Source of the DNA: Lineus longissimus
Taxonomy: Eukaryota; Nemertea; Pilidiophora; Heteronemertea; Lineidae
Assembly: GCF_910592395.1 (NCBI RefSeq)
Contig: NC_088318.1
Span: forward strand, 1,178,001-1,242,000
Length of the DNA: 64,000 nt
Direction of reading: 5' to 3'
Shown: piece by piece, positions 23,393 through 35,652 of the stretch
Layout: each line of letters begins with the position of its first letter
Position numbering within the stretch: position 1 is the first letter of the stretch
Position numbers and translations under genes: made by a program
The notes under the pieces: generated by a model
What the model was told of the DNA's origin: nothing
Seen by the model: the letters and a program-made list of their open reading frames with translations, nothing else
The model's database searches: none

Positions 23393-24178
23393 CGGCCTGG
23401 GGGCATGGACTTCTTACCTCAGCTGTCGCCTCGGTTTTAGTGGTCTTCATTTAGTTTCATCCACGCTATCATCTTTTACCGGCAGGATATCATTCAACTC
23501 AATAGGGCTATTAAAAATTTAATTTGATCACATTGTCGGCGGAACGAAGAAGTCCCACTGATTGTCCTAAGGAAATTAGAGAAGACTTGGGACAATGTTG
23601 TCAACAGATCAATTACCGGCGGATCTGTCTAATTTCCGTCAGTTTAGAAAGACACCCATTAGCGAGCAATGATCTCGCCAAACTTTTTTAATCGTCTTGA
23701 AAAGCAATTATTAGGGCACAACTAACATGATACCGGAAATTAAGAAGGCGGTTATTGTGATATTTCCGTCGAGTTGAGGATGAGCACATTCATCCAACTT
23801 TGGATTGATCGCAAATTGGCGCTGCCCGCCAAAAAGCGGATCGCGGCAAAGCCGATTGGCTGAGGACGGGGCTGATGACCGAATCGGACGACTTTCACGT
23901 GATCATCCACGGCCCGAGTTTCATATACATGCATAACCTGGTGGAGTCTGCGACCAGCAGTCCCTGTTTTCGGAGGAGCCGCTTCTCTCCGGCGGACTTT
24001 CGACGTCACATTCCAGGACATTTTACTGAGTGACAGAGGACGGCACGATCTCGCGATGTGAAAAAGAAGTGCAGTATGTCTGCACAGCTGGAAATATTCT
24101 TGAACACCTTCGATCATTGATTCACTGGATTTTGCCAACAGAAACCTCAACAAGAATAAGACATTTCACGTCAACATA
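23393..24178. promoter_or_regulatory. Upstream region of the secreted glycoprotein gene
   Basis: This segment holds the inferred promoter and 5' UTR of the gene starting at 24179. TCTCGCGATG at 24048-24057 matches 8 of 10 bases of the BANP-type CGCG element. No clear TATA box is seen. An open frame of 133 codons on the minus strand has no supporting features. Confidence 0.35.
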
Positions 24179-25192
24179 ATGGGTAGACTCTCCGGTGTGT
24201 TTTTCTCTTGCAGTTTCCTCGCGGCTTTGATCATACCCAACATTCCCAGCGCACTTCTACTAAGAAAAAGCGGTAAGTACTCTATCAGGCGTTGTTTCTC
24301 AGTTCCAGCTGCATCGAAATCCATGAAGCTTTAGTCAGTTTTCCCGCCAGTCAAGCATCTGATCATGAGAAACCCACATTTTTTTCGTGTTGTCTTCCAG
24401 ATCACAGCAGCATTGTAATCGCTACCAGTTGTGACGAGACTGATATCAAAGTGATGACGCCTTTCCCAGTGACCTTCACCATCGCAGGAAGTTTACACAG
24501 AGTCGAAGTGGTGGTGAATTTTAGGTGCACCAGGTCAGTTTTGCTAAAGGTACTACTTTCTAAGATTGTGAGAGATCGTCTTAACTAAGGACGTGACGAC
24601 GTTTTTAGCAAAAACCCCTCAAGTAACAAACGAGGAGGTGGACACTTGAATAAAGTCAGTCCATTCTCCGATAAACGGCCACTTCCCATTTCAGGAACTC
24701 CTCCACGAGCTATCCCTTCAACACCACGGTGCCTATTGGGTTGATATCTAACCTGACTGTCAGAGCGGCCTCACCAGAAAATATGTCCACGTTTTTACAA
24801 AAGGTAATGGGACAATGCCAATAACGCAAGAAATTAAAGCGTTTCTTTGATGTCAGCAGCAAAAAGTCATCTTCATGCCGGTTTCTCTGTCGCAGTTTAA
24901 GCTATGCGATTGCTTTATGTCCGACAGATTAATGACACCGGATCTTCTGTCAGCTGTCGGACGAACTCCGCCAACAATATCGACCGGCTATGCAGTAATG
25001 TCCAAACCAAGCATGATATTTCAAATGCCAACCAAGGATTGGATTGTAATTTCATTTAATATTCCCATTGACTTTCAGTTAAGAAATGTAAGCGTATGTG
25101 TACCAGCGACCTCGTCAACGACCGCTAATAAAGACTGCGTTCTCTTTACCTTCTTCGGGGGAACAAGAGGCAAGTACATCTTTTGCGTATGA
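24179..25192 (+). CDS. Unrecognised secreted glycoprotein (210 aa)
   Basis: Four exons (24179-24272, 24401-24533, 24695-24803, 24896-25192) join in phase with good GT/AG signals. Residues 1-28 form a signal peptide (FFSCSFLAALIIPNIPSA). The mature part has five N-glycosylation sequons (NSS, NTT, NLT, NMS, NVS), seven or eight cysteines and alternating hydrophobic strands, which suggests a small beta-sandwich extracellular domain. I do not recognise the family. There is no transmembrane segment, so it is probably secreted. The last exon could instead splice at AG|GCAAGT (25170), a GC-type donor, but no convincing downstream exon is seen and the frame stops five codons later. Confidence is good that it is a gene and nil on function. 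Confidence 0.6.
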
Positions 25193-25888
25193 CGATGCTC
25201 GGTTCTGGGTTCCTCTGAGAAACCCACATTTGCGGCGATGCTGGTGCCCTACTGAATACTCCGTGCTGTAACTGTAGAAGCGGTCCTCAGGCTTGCATTT
25301 TGTATGTGTGGAGATTAAACATGTACGGTGGTGTCGTGATAAAATAGACTCCCGGCGGAGCAATCCATTTCGTCATCCGAATCGGATCGCCTGTACCGGG
25401 CGACAGGATGAGGCCGGTCCTCTGCGTCCGGAGTGTAGCTGATAAGGTCAAGACCCAGTCGGCCTACCTATAGCCTCTGATGGAGATTCACCTGAAAAAA
25501 GGCAAGTATAATATCCCACATACGTGAACTCCAGGCACACCTCTGGTAAAAAATCCAACAGTGTTACGACGCCGGTAATAATGATATATGACAAGTTACC
25601 TCCATGCTTGGAATAAGGAGCCAAAGACTGAGGTAAGTTGTTAACTTGATCAGTAATTGTGTTTATTCATTATTCTTGAATTTCCGAAGCCGGTGACAGG
25701 CAGGGTTGCTGATTGGCATTGGAGGTGATATTACAATCGCCTCTGGAAGCTGCAGTTGCGAGACACTTTCGCGCGGTTTTAGTGTCTCCACCTTTACACT
25801 CAGATAGCTCATGTCACAACATTGCCTGTGACATTGAACTGAAATACTCTGGTGCTATAGCCTGTGCAAGTAGACAGATCAGACTCGA
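25193..25888. other. Spacer between secreted glycoprotein gene and decarboxylase
   Basis: No coding exon is supported. A minus-strand AATAAA at 25662-25667 is the nearest poly(A) signal found for the decarboxylase gene. If used, its 3' UTR would include the decayed exon copy at 25889-26036. Confidence 0.4.
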
Positions 25889-26036
25889 AGGATCAATCAA
25901 TATCCCCCACCAGGAGTCCATGTCTTCTTCTCTCAACGCAGGAATGTGTATGACCATTCGTATGAAGTTGGCGAGACCGCAAGACATCCGATCATCATAC
26001 TCATGCTGCATACCCTTCTTGATATGCATCCCTAAC
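25889..26036 (-). pseudogene. Decayed duplicate of the last decarboxylase exon
   Basis: The minus strand encodes [20 protein letters not shown], which aligns with [20 protein letters not shown] of the intact terminal exon 350 bp away. DNA similarity extends on both sides. The copy has lost the SMMIGYQP stretch through an insertion and a deletion and its C-terminus reads differently (DSWWGILIDPSS). It has no partner exons, so it is a dead exon duplicate, unless used as an alternative terminal exon. Confidence 0.75.
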
Positions 26037-26235
26037 ATTCAAACTATCAAGACCTACACCATAACCCTTTGTTACAATGAGTTTAGTTATTTACCACCAC
26101 ACATAATTGAATCGAATGTACAAGGTCAACTACCCCATGTTAAGTTTTGGGTGATATAGCCTATAACTTCGATCCGACTCAGAGCATCGTTTGATACCAT
26201 GAAGTGCAGCTCTTGGAATTCATGGCATACACTAG

Positions 26236-29200
26236 TTAAAGGTCTCTGCCAAGCCGATCAATCTCCTCGACCACGAAGTCCATGTTCTCTTCCGTCAAAG
26301 CAGGATTGTGTATTACCATTCGAATAAAGTTGACGAGACCGCAAGGCTCTAGAGGCTGATATCCGATCATCATACTTCCCTTCCTGATCATGCGCTCCTT
26401 TATAGCTGGGCCGACCTTAGGGGAGAAGAACCGAGATGAGAATGGGATCGGGTAGCAGTGCAGAGTGAAGTCGACAACCCTGTCCCCAAAATAAAGGTAA
26501 GATTCCTCGTACAATCTAAGTAAGATGTCTTTACCCTTACACACCAGTCATCGTTCCCAGAGCAATTTCCTGATCTATGCAACATTGAGAATATCCCCAA
26601 AAAAGGCGAAGTGTCCTAATCTTCCCTTACTTCAGAGGAGAAGCAATCTGTAGAAAACTAATTATCAACAGATGCAAGGTCAGAGGCGTGCTAGTTTCTC
26701 GAACACCCACCTTCCCAATCTTCTGCCACCATTCTTCCGTCTTCTCCTGCCCTCGCATACTCGGTGGAATGTAATAGAAACACACATTTGTACAAGTAGG
26801 CTGAAAAGACAGCGAAAGATAAGTCTGAGAGATTTTCTCAAAATCAAGATCCACCAACAACGGTGTTTGCGATGATGACGCAAACCTTACATATGCTTTA
26901 CAAAAACCTTCCGAACAGAAATTAACGGAGACGGAGACAGTATAGAATGCAGCAGGGTGAATTCAACATGCAGAGGTGACTGTTCTAAATGGTGATTGTG
27001 AAGACAATCAAATACTTTTACCTCAAAAACGAGTCTGAATCCTTCAGTCTCTTTGACTTTCGTCGCGAGATACTGCGCCATGTCAAAGGCGTGGTCGACC
27101 CGTCTCTGCATGCCTACATCCCCGTGAGCCTTCCAAGACAACCAGAACTTGAGCACATCTATCTTCCTGGCGCACTGGATGGAAGCGTCACCGGTGTCGT
27201 AGGAAACGTCGTAGAACTTGTCTTGTTGGAAGAGGTAGCGGGCATCGGCTGAGAAGACTTGTTTGAGTAGGCCCTGGAACGAGAAAGACGTCTATAGAGA
27301 ACGAGACGGATCCCAACAGATAAGACGGTCAATGGTAAAATCAGGCGACGTGGTTTGTTGCATTAAAGCCTGTAAGACAAGTACCTTATTCTTCATCAAG
27401 TGGGCACCACATATTTAATTATTCATGTTTAATCAGAGAAGATGTGACTACGACGGGAATTCCACTGGTTGACTCTACTGCAGCGTCTTCAGATGATACC
27501 GCTATTGCTGTACCTCGGCCTCACAACTTCGTTAGGTAGTGGTGCACTCAGTGGTGGAGTCCGAAAATCAAGATTGCTTTCTTATTGCGTTGGTTCTACA
27601 TGTACTTGTTAGCTCTACTGACCTGGTGTCTTGTTAAAAATGCTGAACATTGCTGAGGGATCCCCAGCATCTTGTGTGGATTCCAAACCATAGAATCGGC
27701 CCTTCAAAAAGAACAACGATTATAATAACATGTAGTATAACACGTGGTCAAGTTTCCTTTCTGAATGTGGACAGGTAAAGAGGTGGGCTCTGGTCCAAGT
27801 TGACTTGCTTACCTTTCAATGCCTTCCATGACGCGTCTGTGTTTACTCGACATTAAGACGCTCCCTCCCCAGGCAGCGTCCACGTGCATCCACAACTTGT
27901 GCTTCTTACAGATGTCGGCAATGGCGTTCAGTGGGTCGTAAGCGCCAACGACGGTCGTTCCAGCTGTCGCGTTCACCATGAGGGGGTGGAGACCCTGAAT
28001 GATGATGGAGGGAGACAGAAATCAGATACCACAGAGGCTAGCCCAAGAAGGGCCAAAGAGGTATTTAATTTATATTTCTACCTTCGTTTTGCAGTTATCT
28101 AAAACGTAAATTGGGCTGCAATTCTCCTTTATTACAATATTATTGTAATGACTCAACACAACTTGACCCAGGGATACAGTCTCTAAACCATCCGGGTGCG
28201 CTTCGTGAACGGAGACCTTGACCGTACCTCGTCCTTGGCTTTCTGAATAGCCGCCTCTAGTGCTCTTGGACACATCTTCCCGCCTTCATCGCAATTTACT
28301 GGAATGAGGTTCTTCGTGCCAAAGCCAAGGAATGCAGCACCTTTCTTTAGTGAGTAATGGCAATGGGTGGAGCTGAACACACACATCTGTGGCAGGGACT
28401 GCATGCCTTGCTCCTTGGCCTCGGGGAACTGGTTGAATCGGGCAAGATTCAGGCCGTACATGTTACTGATTGATCCACCTAGAAAGATAGAGCTTGATTG
28501 AACGGGGGCGTATACGAATGGGAAAGGTGGCCGCGGCTCTGCGGCCCACACGTTTCTTTCGTGCATGGACCAATTGCGTTAAACAGCCTGCGACAGCAGT
28601 ATGGTGAGAGACGAGTCGGTCGAGCATACACCAAGGTCCTGGGCAGGAGTGAAGTTAAAGAAAGGAGAACCAGGATTCACTAATCGCTGCGACGGACACA
28701 CAGGCCAATACATTCGATGCCAAGCAAATATCTTATTGACATTTCCAACACAAATTTGAAACAGTGTTCATCGAACAGCGATTGAGCAACGACTACTTCC
28801 ATTGGTCATCAGTTGCAAGAGATTTGTGAAAGGCGTAGAGTTTGAGACTGATGAATATGAATAGAGGCTAAAAGGATATTTTTTGTACAAATTATTATCT
28901 ATTTATTTCACAGTTTGCATTCATGGGCTTATGAATATGCATTTACAAAATAAAAATGTACGATATAAAACTACATACACAATAGTTTGCATAAATTTAC
29001 ATACAAAACGGAAGTAAAATTGCAACCAAATGAGTAACATACGATATTTTTATACCATCAGACTAAATGGTAAAAGCCATTACACTTGTTGCATAAAGAC
29101 CCATTTCCACATAGGCGTTTTACATGGTGTGTATCTTTTTTTATTTAATGCTGCATTGCCAATTGGCAAAGGCCCTGTGAAGATTATACCGCCTGAAAAT

Positions 29201-32200
29201 CTTATGAAGAGATGGGTCTTTATCTCTTTACGATCACAGTGCCACGTTCATACGAGATGTCTCGGAAATAGAATGAGTCAGTAATACGATGCCTGAAACG
29301 TCTGAAAAACTATCATGTTTAGGAATGTGTCCAAAATCACTGTGAACTTAATTCACCACTGGCAGTGAAGGCAGATCGTCCATCCTTCTTAGAAATCAAT
29401 TCTGATTCCAGCATGAGCGCCGACTCCGCCGCCACCGAATGTTGGCTTGGCGTTGAAGTGAACATTCCCGCGCCTGTTTGACCAGCTGAGACCGCCTGTA
29501 CCCACGCTCCATCCACGACCGAGGTCCCGGCTAAAGCCGCTGCCTGATCGGCTACCGGATCGGCCGATTCCTCGGGAAGAGCTACGTCCGAAAGAGCCTC
29601 GACGACTTCCGAAAGAGCCTCCGCGACTGCCGAAAGTTGACCTGCCTAATGATCCCCGTGGGCTACGACGTTGGCGGCTGTAAGGGAAGAGAAAGAAAAT
29701 ATGAAGTGACCACTTTCAACAAAGATCTTCTACCGTACGTGTTTCGGTCCAGAGACAGTTTCCCAACATCTTTTTGACACGAAAGGCCCAAGGGAAAACC
29801 TGTCATAGTAACGGACTGTCATCGTTAAAAAAATCAACATCTTATGGTCTTCCAGCTTGTACACCTACCTGGGCGTATCTTGCTTCTCTTCTTCCTTCTC
29901 ACCCTCTTTCGTCTCCTCTTCGATCAGTGGTTCCAACATGTAGGTAGCATCTTCAAAACTCTCCTCAATCGCCTTGAACACAATGCTCAGGGCAGTTCCC
30001 TCGCTGCCGATTTCTTCCACCAGCTCTGGGAGCACTTGCACGATATCGGAATCTGGAAGGAGAGGTAGACATTTGATGAAAGGCATTATACAGCCGAGTG
30101 TCCTTTTCCAGCACAGGCAGTACAGAGTGTTCCCCGGCAGCACGGAGTTCTAGAGAAGTCCATGCTGGCCGGGTTTAGAGATCAGACAAGATTGTCAACA
30201 TCAGACCAACACGCTCTTCATGGTGTCTTTAGCTCTTAGTCCGACTATACCACAGGCACAACTATTCAGGGACGAATTCGAAATTTCCAGTACGAATATC
30301 TTTTACATCATTGTAGCGATAGACAAAATAGTTCATTCAACGAGGCCCTGTCGCCCTTGCCAGTAGTGGTTTCAAATGGGTTTTTATCAAGAATGTTTCA
30401 ATGCACTTACCGGTGACATCGTCAGCGAGGAGACTTTCAAGTTCAGAGACGGTGCCGTCCAAGACCTCCATGCTGCGGGTGAACAGATGCATGTTGATGC
30501 GCAGGCGCATGGTATCGGCGGCAAGTTTGTCGCCAGCGATCAGTGCGAGCTTGTCGTCCTCAGTAAACACTTCCAACCTGGCCTCTTCCTTTAACATCTC
30601 GACGGCACCTTCAGCCATGTCCTTGTAGATAGAAGCAGGAGCTGCAGGAAAGAGTAAAGAATGGCATACATGTATAAGGATGCATCCAACTGATGTATGT
30701 GAAAGAAGTACATGTATCATCACACTTAAGGGCCTCAGTTGCTGCCAGAAAGGTGTTTTTGGCCTTGAAGCAGGCTCTGTTCATCATAATTAGCGGGACT
30801 TCCAACTTTTCGCATGAGTACGAGTAGTTAGAAGGTAACGTGGATGGAGAAGGGGAAGCAGTTTGGCTCGACAATACCATTATAGCATTGGCGGCAAAGA
30901 TATTTCAGGCTCACTTATATGTTTTGATACGAGTTGAAGAAATCACATAGTTATTTTGTGAGACGTCTTGAAGGGGTGATAGACCGTTCCCTTATAAACA
31001 AGCACCATTTTTGTACTCACCTCCCTCTTGCCCGTTCTTCTTCATCATCTCACTGGCTTTCTCGATACTCTCCTGGAATCTCTGCCGGGCATTCGCTCCT
31101 GATGACATGAGATTCTGGACATTGGCAGCATTGAGGCCAGTCTTTGAGGCGTCGAGGACAGTGTTGCCCCAGTTCTGTAGGAGCTCGCTCGACTCAAGTA
31201 ACATTCGGACGGCATCCTGGAAAAGGGGACATGTGACATTGGAATAGAGTGACAAGCTACTGTAACTTAATTTTAAATGATAATACGGCCAAAGACTGTT
31301 AGCCTTCTTCAAAAGGTTAATACGAGGTCGCAGGCTGCCTCACATGTTAAAATGACTGAGGGATTATACATGACAGGATTAAGGCTATCGTCAGTCTGAT
31401 AGTGATCTAATTCGGGGACTCGTTGTTCAATGCAAGTTGTATTCTTCGGTTAATAATAGAATGAAACTGCGGATTTGGACAAATAGCCAAGAAAGAGTCT
31501 TAGTTGAAGTATAAAGCCTAACTAACAAACTGAGATGATCTTATTGAGATGATGCTGTTATCGTTCAGGTTACCATTAAGGTTTCGCGTAGGCCTACTGA
31601 TCGTGCATTCGGGAACAAAAACTGGGGCTTTTCAGCGGAACATGAAATGGAGAATATACGTGCAGATAAGTCTTACCTTCATGGACGGCTTAGGACTAGC
31701 AGTACTGGTTGGCATGGCGAAAGTGGCGGAGACTCCGACCAGGAGTAGAACAATCATGGACATCTTCATCGTGAAATATCGTCTGCTTCTTCAGGAGTGA
31801 AATTGTCGTGGTGATCTTCGTAGTGTTATGGCAAACTCTCTTCTTGCCGCGGTTTATATTCGCTCCGGCCAAGGCCTTGCGCTCCGGCGAGAGATCGGGT
31901 CCAAGCTAACTTGAACTAAGATGGCAGTGCGATTGTTTCAAAAATGCACACTGAGATTGTGTTCATCATGTCATGATTGTGATTCAAGCTTTTCTCAGAA
32001 AGAGGTCACTTCATTTGAAGTGTATCCTCAAGGTTCCAAGTCATGTTGATTATTTCAGTGACTAGGCAAGGTGACTAGGCCTGATAGATAGAATTAAAGA
32101 TAGGCCAGCATTACAAGAACCTGATATGCGGAAATTTCCATCAATTCCGGGTTTATCTAAGTCATCCAACTCACTGTACAGACTTGTTCTGCCGATCTAT

Positions 32201-35200
32201 CGGCGGTGTGATCATGGTGATGGTCGTACATCGTATTTTGTCGTTCGCGAAGGGTTGTCAAGATGTTTTAGGATTTCAAGGGGGACATTGATCCAGGTTA
32301 CACGGCTGGGAATTTCGATTTCTGGCGATTTCAGTCTCCTCGCTCTCCAAACCTAGGTCGTTGTATGATCGAACCCACTTCCACATGCTAAGCGAGACAT
32401 TCATTACAACTAGACGTTTTGTTTCGTCACACACAATAACTTTGTCGATGCCAACTAAATTTGGTTGTAAAATAGCGAAGATATCTAGGCCAATTCTATA
32501 AGATAAAAAATCTGAACCGGTGACATTATGTAAAGTTCACTAATTGCATGAGAGGTCGATCCGTAACAACACTCATCGACCTGGTTCGGAAGATCTGAGT
32601 CATTAAAACAATCAAACGGGGAAAACCTCTGTCGTATTGCCCAATCAGGATCCGGGTGGAAAACCCGAATTATGTACATGTACATGTTCTTCTATTTGGT
32701 AACTTCTCAACTTTTTTCAATGATACCTGTGTAAATATGATTGGAGATGTTACACCGGTGGCACCAAAAACTGACATCAGGTCTACCTGAAGGTTACTTT
32801 TAGAATGTGCTGAACAGATTATATGGCACCATGTGACAATCAGGTAATCATAGGCGGGCGTACATCATATCGATGCCTGTACATTTGTGACCCGTCACAG
32901 CAAAACCAGGCGCTTGTCGCTCAGAGCTTGGCAGGTTGAGACGGACTGTTTATTCATTTATCTATTGTCTACCGTTTGTGAAATATGAGCACATCAATTT
33001 CTTCTATTATCTCCTGGTGTCATTTAGGCTCATCTTCTGTTCGACATGCGCCTGGTTTTGCTGAGACGGGTGACATTTTGTGAGTATTTCATCCGTCCGA
33101 TCTATATCCCTTCGTCAAAGCAAAATATTAAACTTCACTACCACTACTCATAAGTGATATGGTATGACCAGTACCTTGCAGAAACTGAGACCTCTGTGCA
33201 TCTGCGAGACAGTTTATTAAACTGTGTACAAAAAATGTGAAATCTGGTGGTTATTGACCTTAATTTCTATGGCAACAAAATAACCTAATGGACATGTTGT
33301 GTAAGGCACATTAACCATTATGGTGGATTCGTATGTTTCCACTTATGCTTTCAGGGACTGGAGGCGATCGATGAGTCTCCTTCAGTCGATGCCTTTCTGT
33401 GGAGTCAATTGTACCTGCCTTTATAGGGCTGTATGTAAGAGAAGTGTCGAGGGCAAGACCGATATTCAACATGAACATCAGCGCTTGGTTGTCGTGGGTT
33501 TGATCCTTGGTCGTCCACTCCCATGAAGCCCATGGACAACACTCTCTCTCACAAAACGTTTTAAAGCCGTCCTCACTAACTGAAACAACGTACTGAGTGA
33601 ACACCTCCACAGACTTAAGTCAAGACCACGACTTTGCAAAAGGGTAAAACAGAAACATGTCACTCTTCAGTTCTAGCGTTTCCTAATCAGAGAAACGGTC
33701 TGAAAGTTCCTTGTAGAAGGACACCTGCATGCACTGGAAGCCAAGCTACATAGAGTCTTGATGAGAGAAGAGACTTACCAGGACAGAATATGCCCTCTCC
33801 CTCTGATTGGCTCCATCCAGCCAGATCCATCATCTTCCTGAACACTAACTTCTCCATCAGGGTGAACACCGGGCCCATCTCATACGTATATCTGAAAAAA
33901 GGTCATTCAAGATACACAGTTATAAAACATACGATGAAAAGAGGCAAAACCATAAGACGAGCGTCGTCTGGAGTCCTGTGTCACAAAGGTCGCAATGGGA
34001 ATTGGTGCATCAGGACACACATGAGCAGTGGTGCGGTCTCGGGTTTCCAAACCAGAGACCATCACTGTCCCCGCCTGTAGTCTGATGCCTCAGAATCGGC
34101 CCAGTCGTACCTAGACTCCGGACGCAGTGGACCGGCCTTCTCCTGGCGCCCGGTATCGAGGAAAGACGATCAGGATAACGAAATAGACTGCATAGGAGTT
34201 TATCTCGTGTCAAGCCAACTGGGCAATTGGAATACCGGCCGGATTCACGGCAAGTTGGGGAATTGATTCTCTGGGGTGATACTGATGATGAGATGCCAAA
34301 ACTTTGGCGGTCAATATGAGTGTTTCGAAGAGGTATTATGATACTGGCACTTGACCTACGACAGGGATGTTTCATGTTTCTTGTAGCACTTACTGACTAG
34401 AATTGAGAGTTTCTGTAAGGCATGCTCCGGCAAGGGCGTATTCATCTGGTCCAACGAATAGTTGGTTGAAGAAATATGGATGAGCTGGAATGAGGATTAA
34501 TCAAATGACCAGACATTCGTTTACAAGCAGAGGGGAATTGGTTGATCTAGAGGAGCAACTTTATAATGATTATACAAATTTCTTACAAACCATTTTTGAC
34601 AAAAAAAGATGAAAGATGAAAAAAAATTTTAAGTCCAAATATTTTCTCACTTGATTTTTTTTCTTCTCAAAATGAAGAAATATCATCAGTCCCAAAAAGT
34701 TTTTGACTTTGAAAATTTTTTCAGAATTTTGAACTACCAGAGTAGCAAAGAAGGTCTGCCCTTTACACATAAAGGGGTGATATAGTCAATCAGTGGACAG
34801 GACGACGCCGTGGGAAGTGATATATGAGCATGGAGGCATTTCACTTACATGTCTTGACGCTGTATTTGACGACATCTTTCAATGTCTTCATGAGGTGCTC
34901 TTCACTGTCGCCCTTCTGTGTAATTTTCAGATCAATTTTCTCACGAAGTTCATCGGGCTGATAGAAATCTATCACTTTTCTAAATAAAATAGTCATTACA
35001 GTAATGGCAAATCAACAAACAACCACTGGCAAGCAACGCATAGCTTTCTAGAGAAACGTATCGGGTCAGAATTCCCTGCCCGGAAGGTATTTAAACAATC
35101 GACCTCTAAATCTTTGTTCGCAGTCCTCGCTGGGAGACAAGCCCATCTGGGGCCTCAGCTAACGATAATCTTCTTCTTCTTCTCGTTCGCTGGCTAACGA

Positions 35201-35652
35201 TAACGAAATACATGAAATACATGATTGGGGTCTTACACCCCATTTTGAAACCATCCGTCGGTAACCTCCCCGCATGGAGTAATACATCATGAGGTCAGAT
35301 TTTTGATACTCCTATCTCGTATACAAATATATTGAGAGGCGGAGTATATTCAAAACCACTGGTTATGTCAGGATGGAAGTAATTGAGTCCTCGGAGTGGA
35401 TCCAAAACATGGGGGATTTAGACCCCTGTTACACCGAGAGCAGATGAGGTGGCTTATCAAATTACATCAAGTTATGGGAAGACAAGCAATTGCCCTGGCC
35501 TGTACAAAGAATGTGATAACTTACTGCTCTCCAGTGGTCGACTTCTTCAGTTCGTCCACCATAAATTTAGAGACTCGTTCAAGAAATGCGTATGGTTGTG
35601 CGTCGATGCTGTTGGTGGTATGGTCACATCCGTTTTTTCCTGTCGAGTCCAT
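26236..35652 (-). CDS. CSAD: Cysteine sulfinate / acidic amino acid decarboxylase (PLP enzyme, CSAD/GADL1 group)
   Basis: Ten exons: 35652-35525, 34979-34849, 34484-34394, 33891-33779, 28478-28228, 27994-27813, 27701-27623, 27273-27022, 26800-26711, 26415-26236. They join in phase to 498 residues (human CSAD 493). Landmarks are [62 protein letters not shown] and the cofactor-binding [10 protein letters not shown] with Lys309. C-terminal [16 protein letters not shown] and [11 protein letters not shown] resemble CSAD more than GAD. It is a cytosolic pyridoxal-phosphate group II decarboxylase, probably making hypotaurine (taurine route) or beta-alanine. Substrate cannot be fixed from sequence. 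A complete other gene sits in intron 4. The acceptors before 27701 and 26415 are AAG rather than CAG/TAG. Confidence 0.95.
28902..28907 (-). terminator. Poly(A) signal of the nested gene
   Basis: AATAAA on the minus strand about 480 bases after the stop codon of the nested precursor gene and 420 bases before the next decarboxylase exon. It would end the nested transcript inside the host intron. Confidence 0.6.
29389..31769 (-). CDS. Secreted precursor with acidic pro-region, furin site and cationic Gly/Ser/Arg-rich C-terminus (novel)
   Basis: Five exons (31769-31677, 31216-31021, 30641-30411, 30052-29869, 29677-29389) join in phase to 330 residues. Residues 1-18 are a signal peptide ([18 protein letters not shown]). 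Residues 31-234 are helical and increasingly acidic, ending [17 protein letters not shown]. Then comes RQRR (236-239), a furin-type site, followed by a 91-residue tail with 14 Arg, 1 Lys and only 2 Asp. Its first part repeats GSFGS/GRSSSRG motifs; its end reads [19 protein letters not shown]. The layout is that of a charge-neutralised propeptide releasing a basic glycine-rich peptide, as in many antimicrobial precursors, but shell, silk or adhesive proteins are alternatives. I recognise no family. It lies wholly inside intron 4 of the decarboxylase, same strand, with its own TATA box and poly(A) signal. Confidence 0.8.
31853..31858 (-). promoter_or_regulatory. TATA box of the nested precursor gene
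   Basis: TATAAA on the minus strand (AATATAAACCGCGG context), 84 bases upstream of the start codon. This spacing leaves a leader of about 50-55 bases with no intron. It indicates an independent promoter within the host intron. Confidence 0.7.
32887..33074. mobile_element. 188-bp MITE, GTGACCCG..AGGCGCTTGTCG family, copy 1
   Basis: The left end is GTGACCCGTCACAGCAAAAC followed by CAGGCGCTTGTCG. The right end is its inverted complement with three or four changes (CGACATGCGCCTGG..GGGTGAC). It is non-coding and lies in the decarboxylase intron. A much better preserved relative is at 50326-50548. Confidence 0.8.

Noticed and set aside
23752-24153. 133-codon minus-strand open frame
   Set aside because: It overlaps the promoter/leader of the plus-strand secreted gene, has no splice signals and shows no recognisable protein features.
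30726-30865. Possible extra exon of the nested precursor gene ([19 protein letters not shown])
   Set aside because: It looks protein-like, but no acceptor gives the phase 1 entry needed between the exons ending at 31021 and starting at 30641. Those two join directly in frame.
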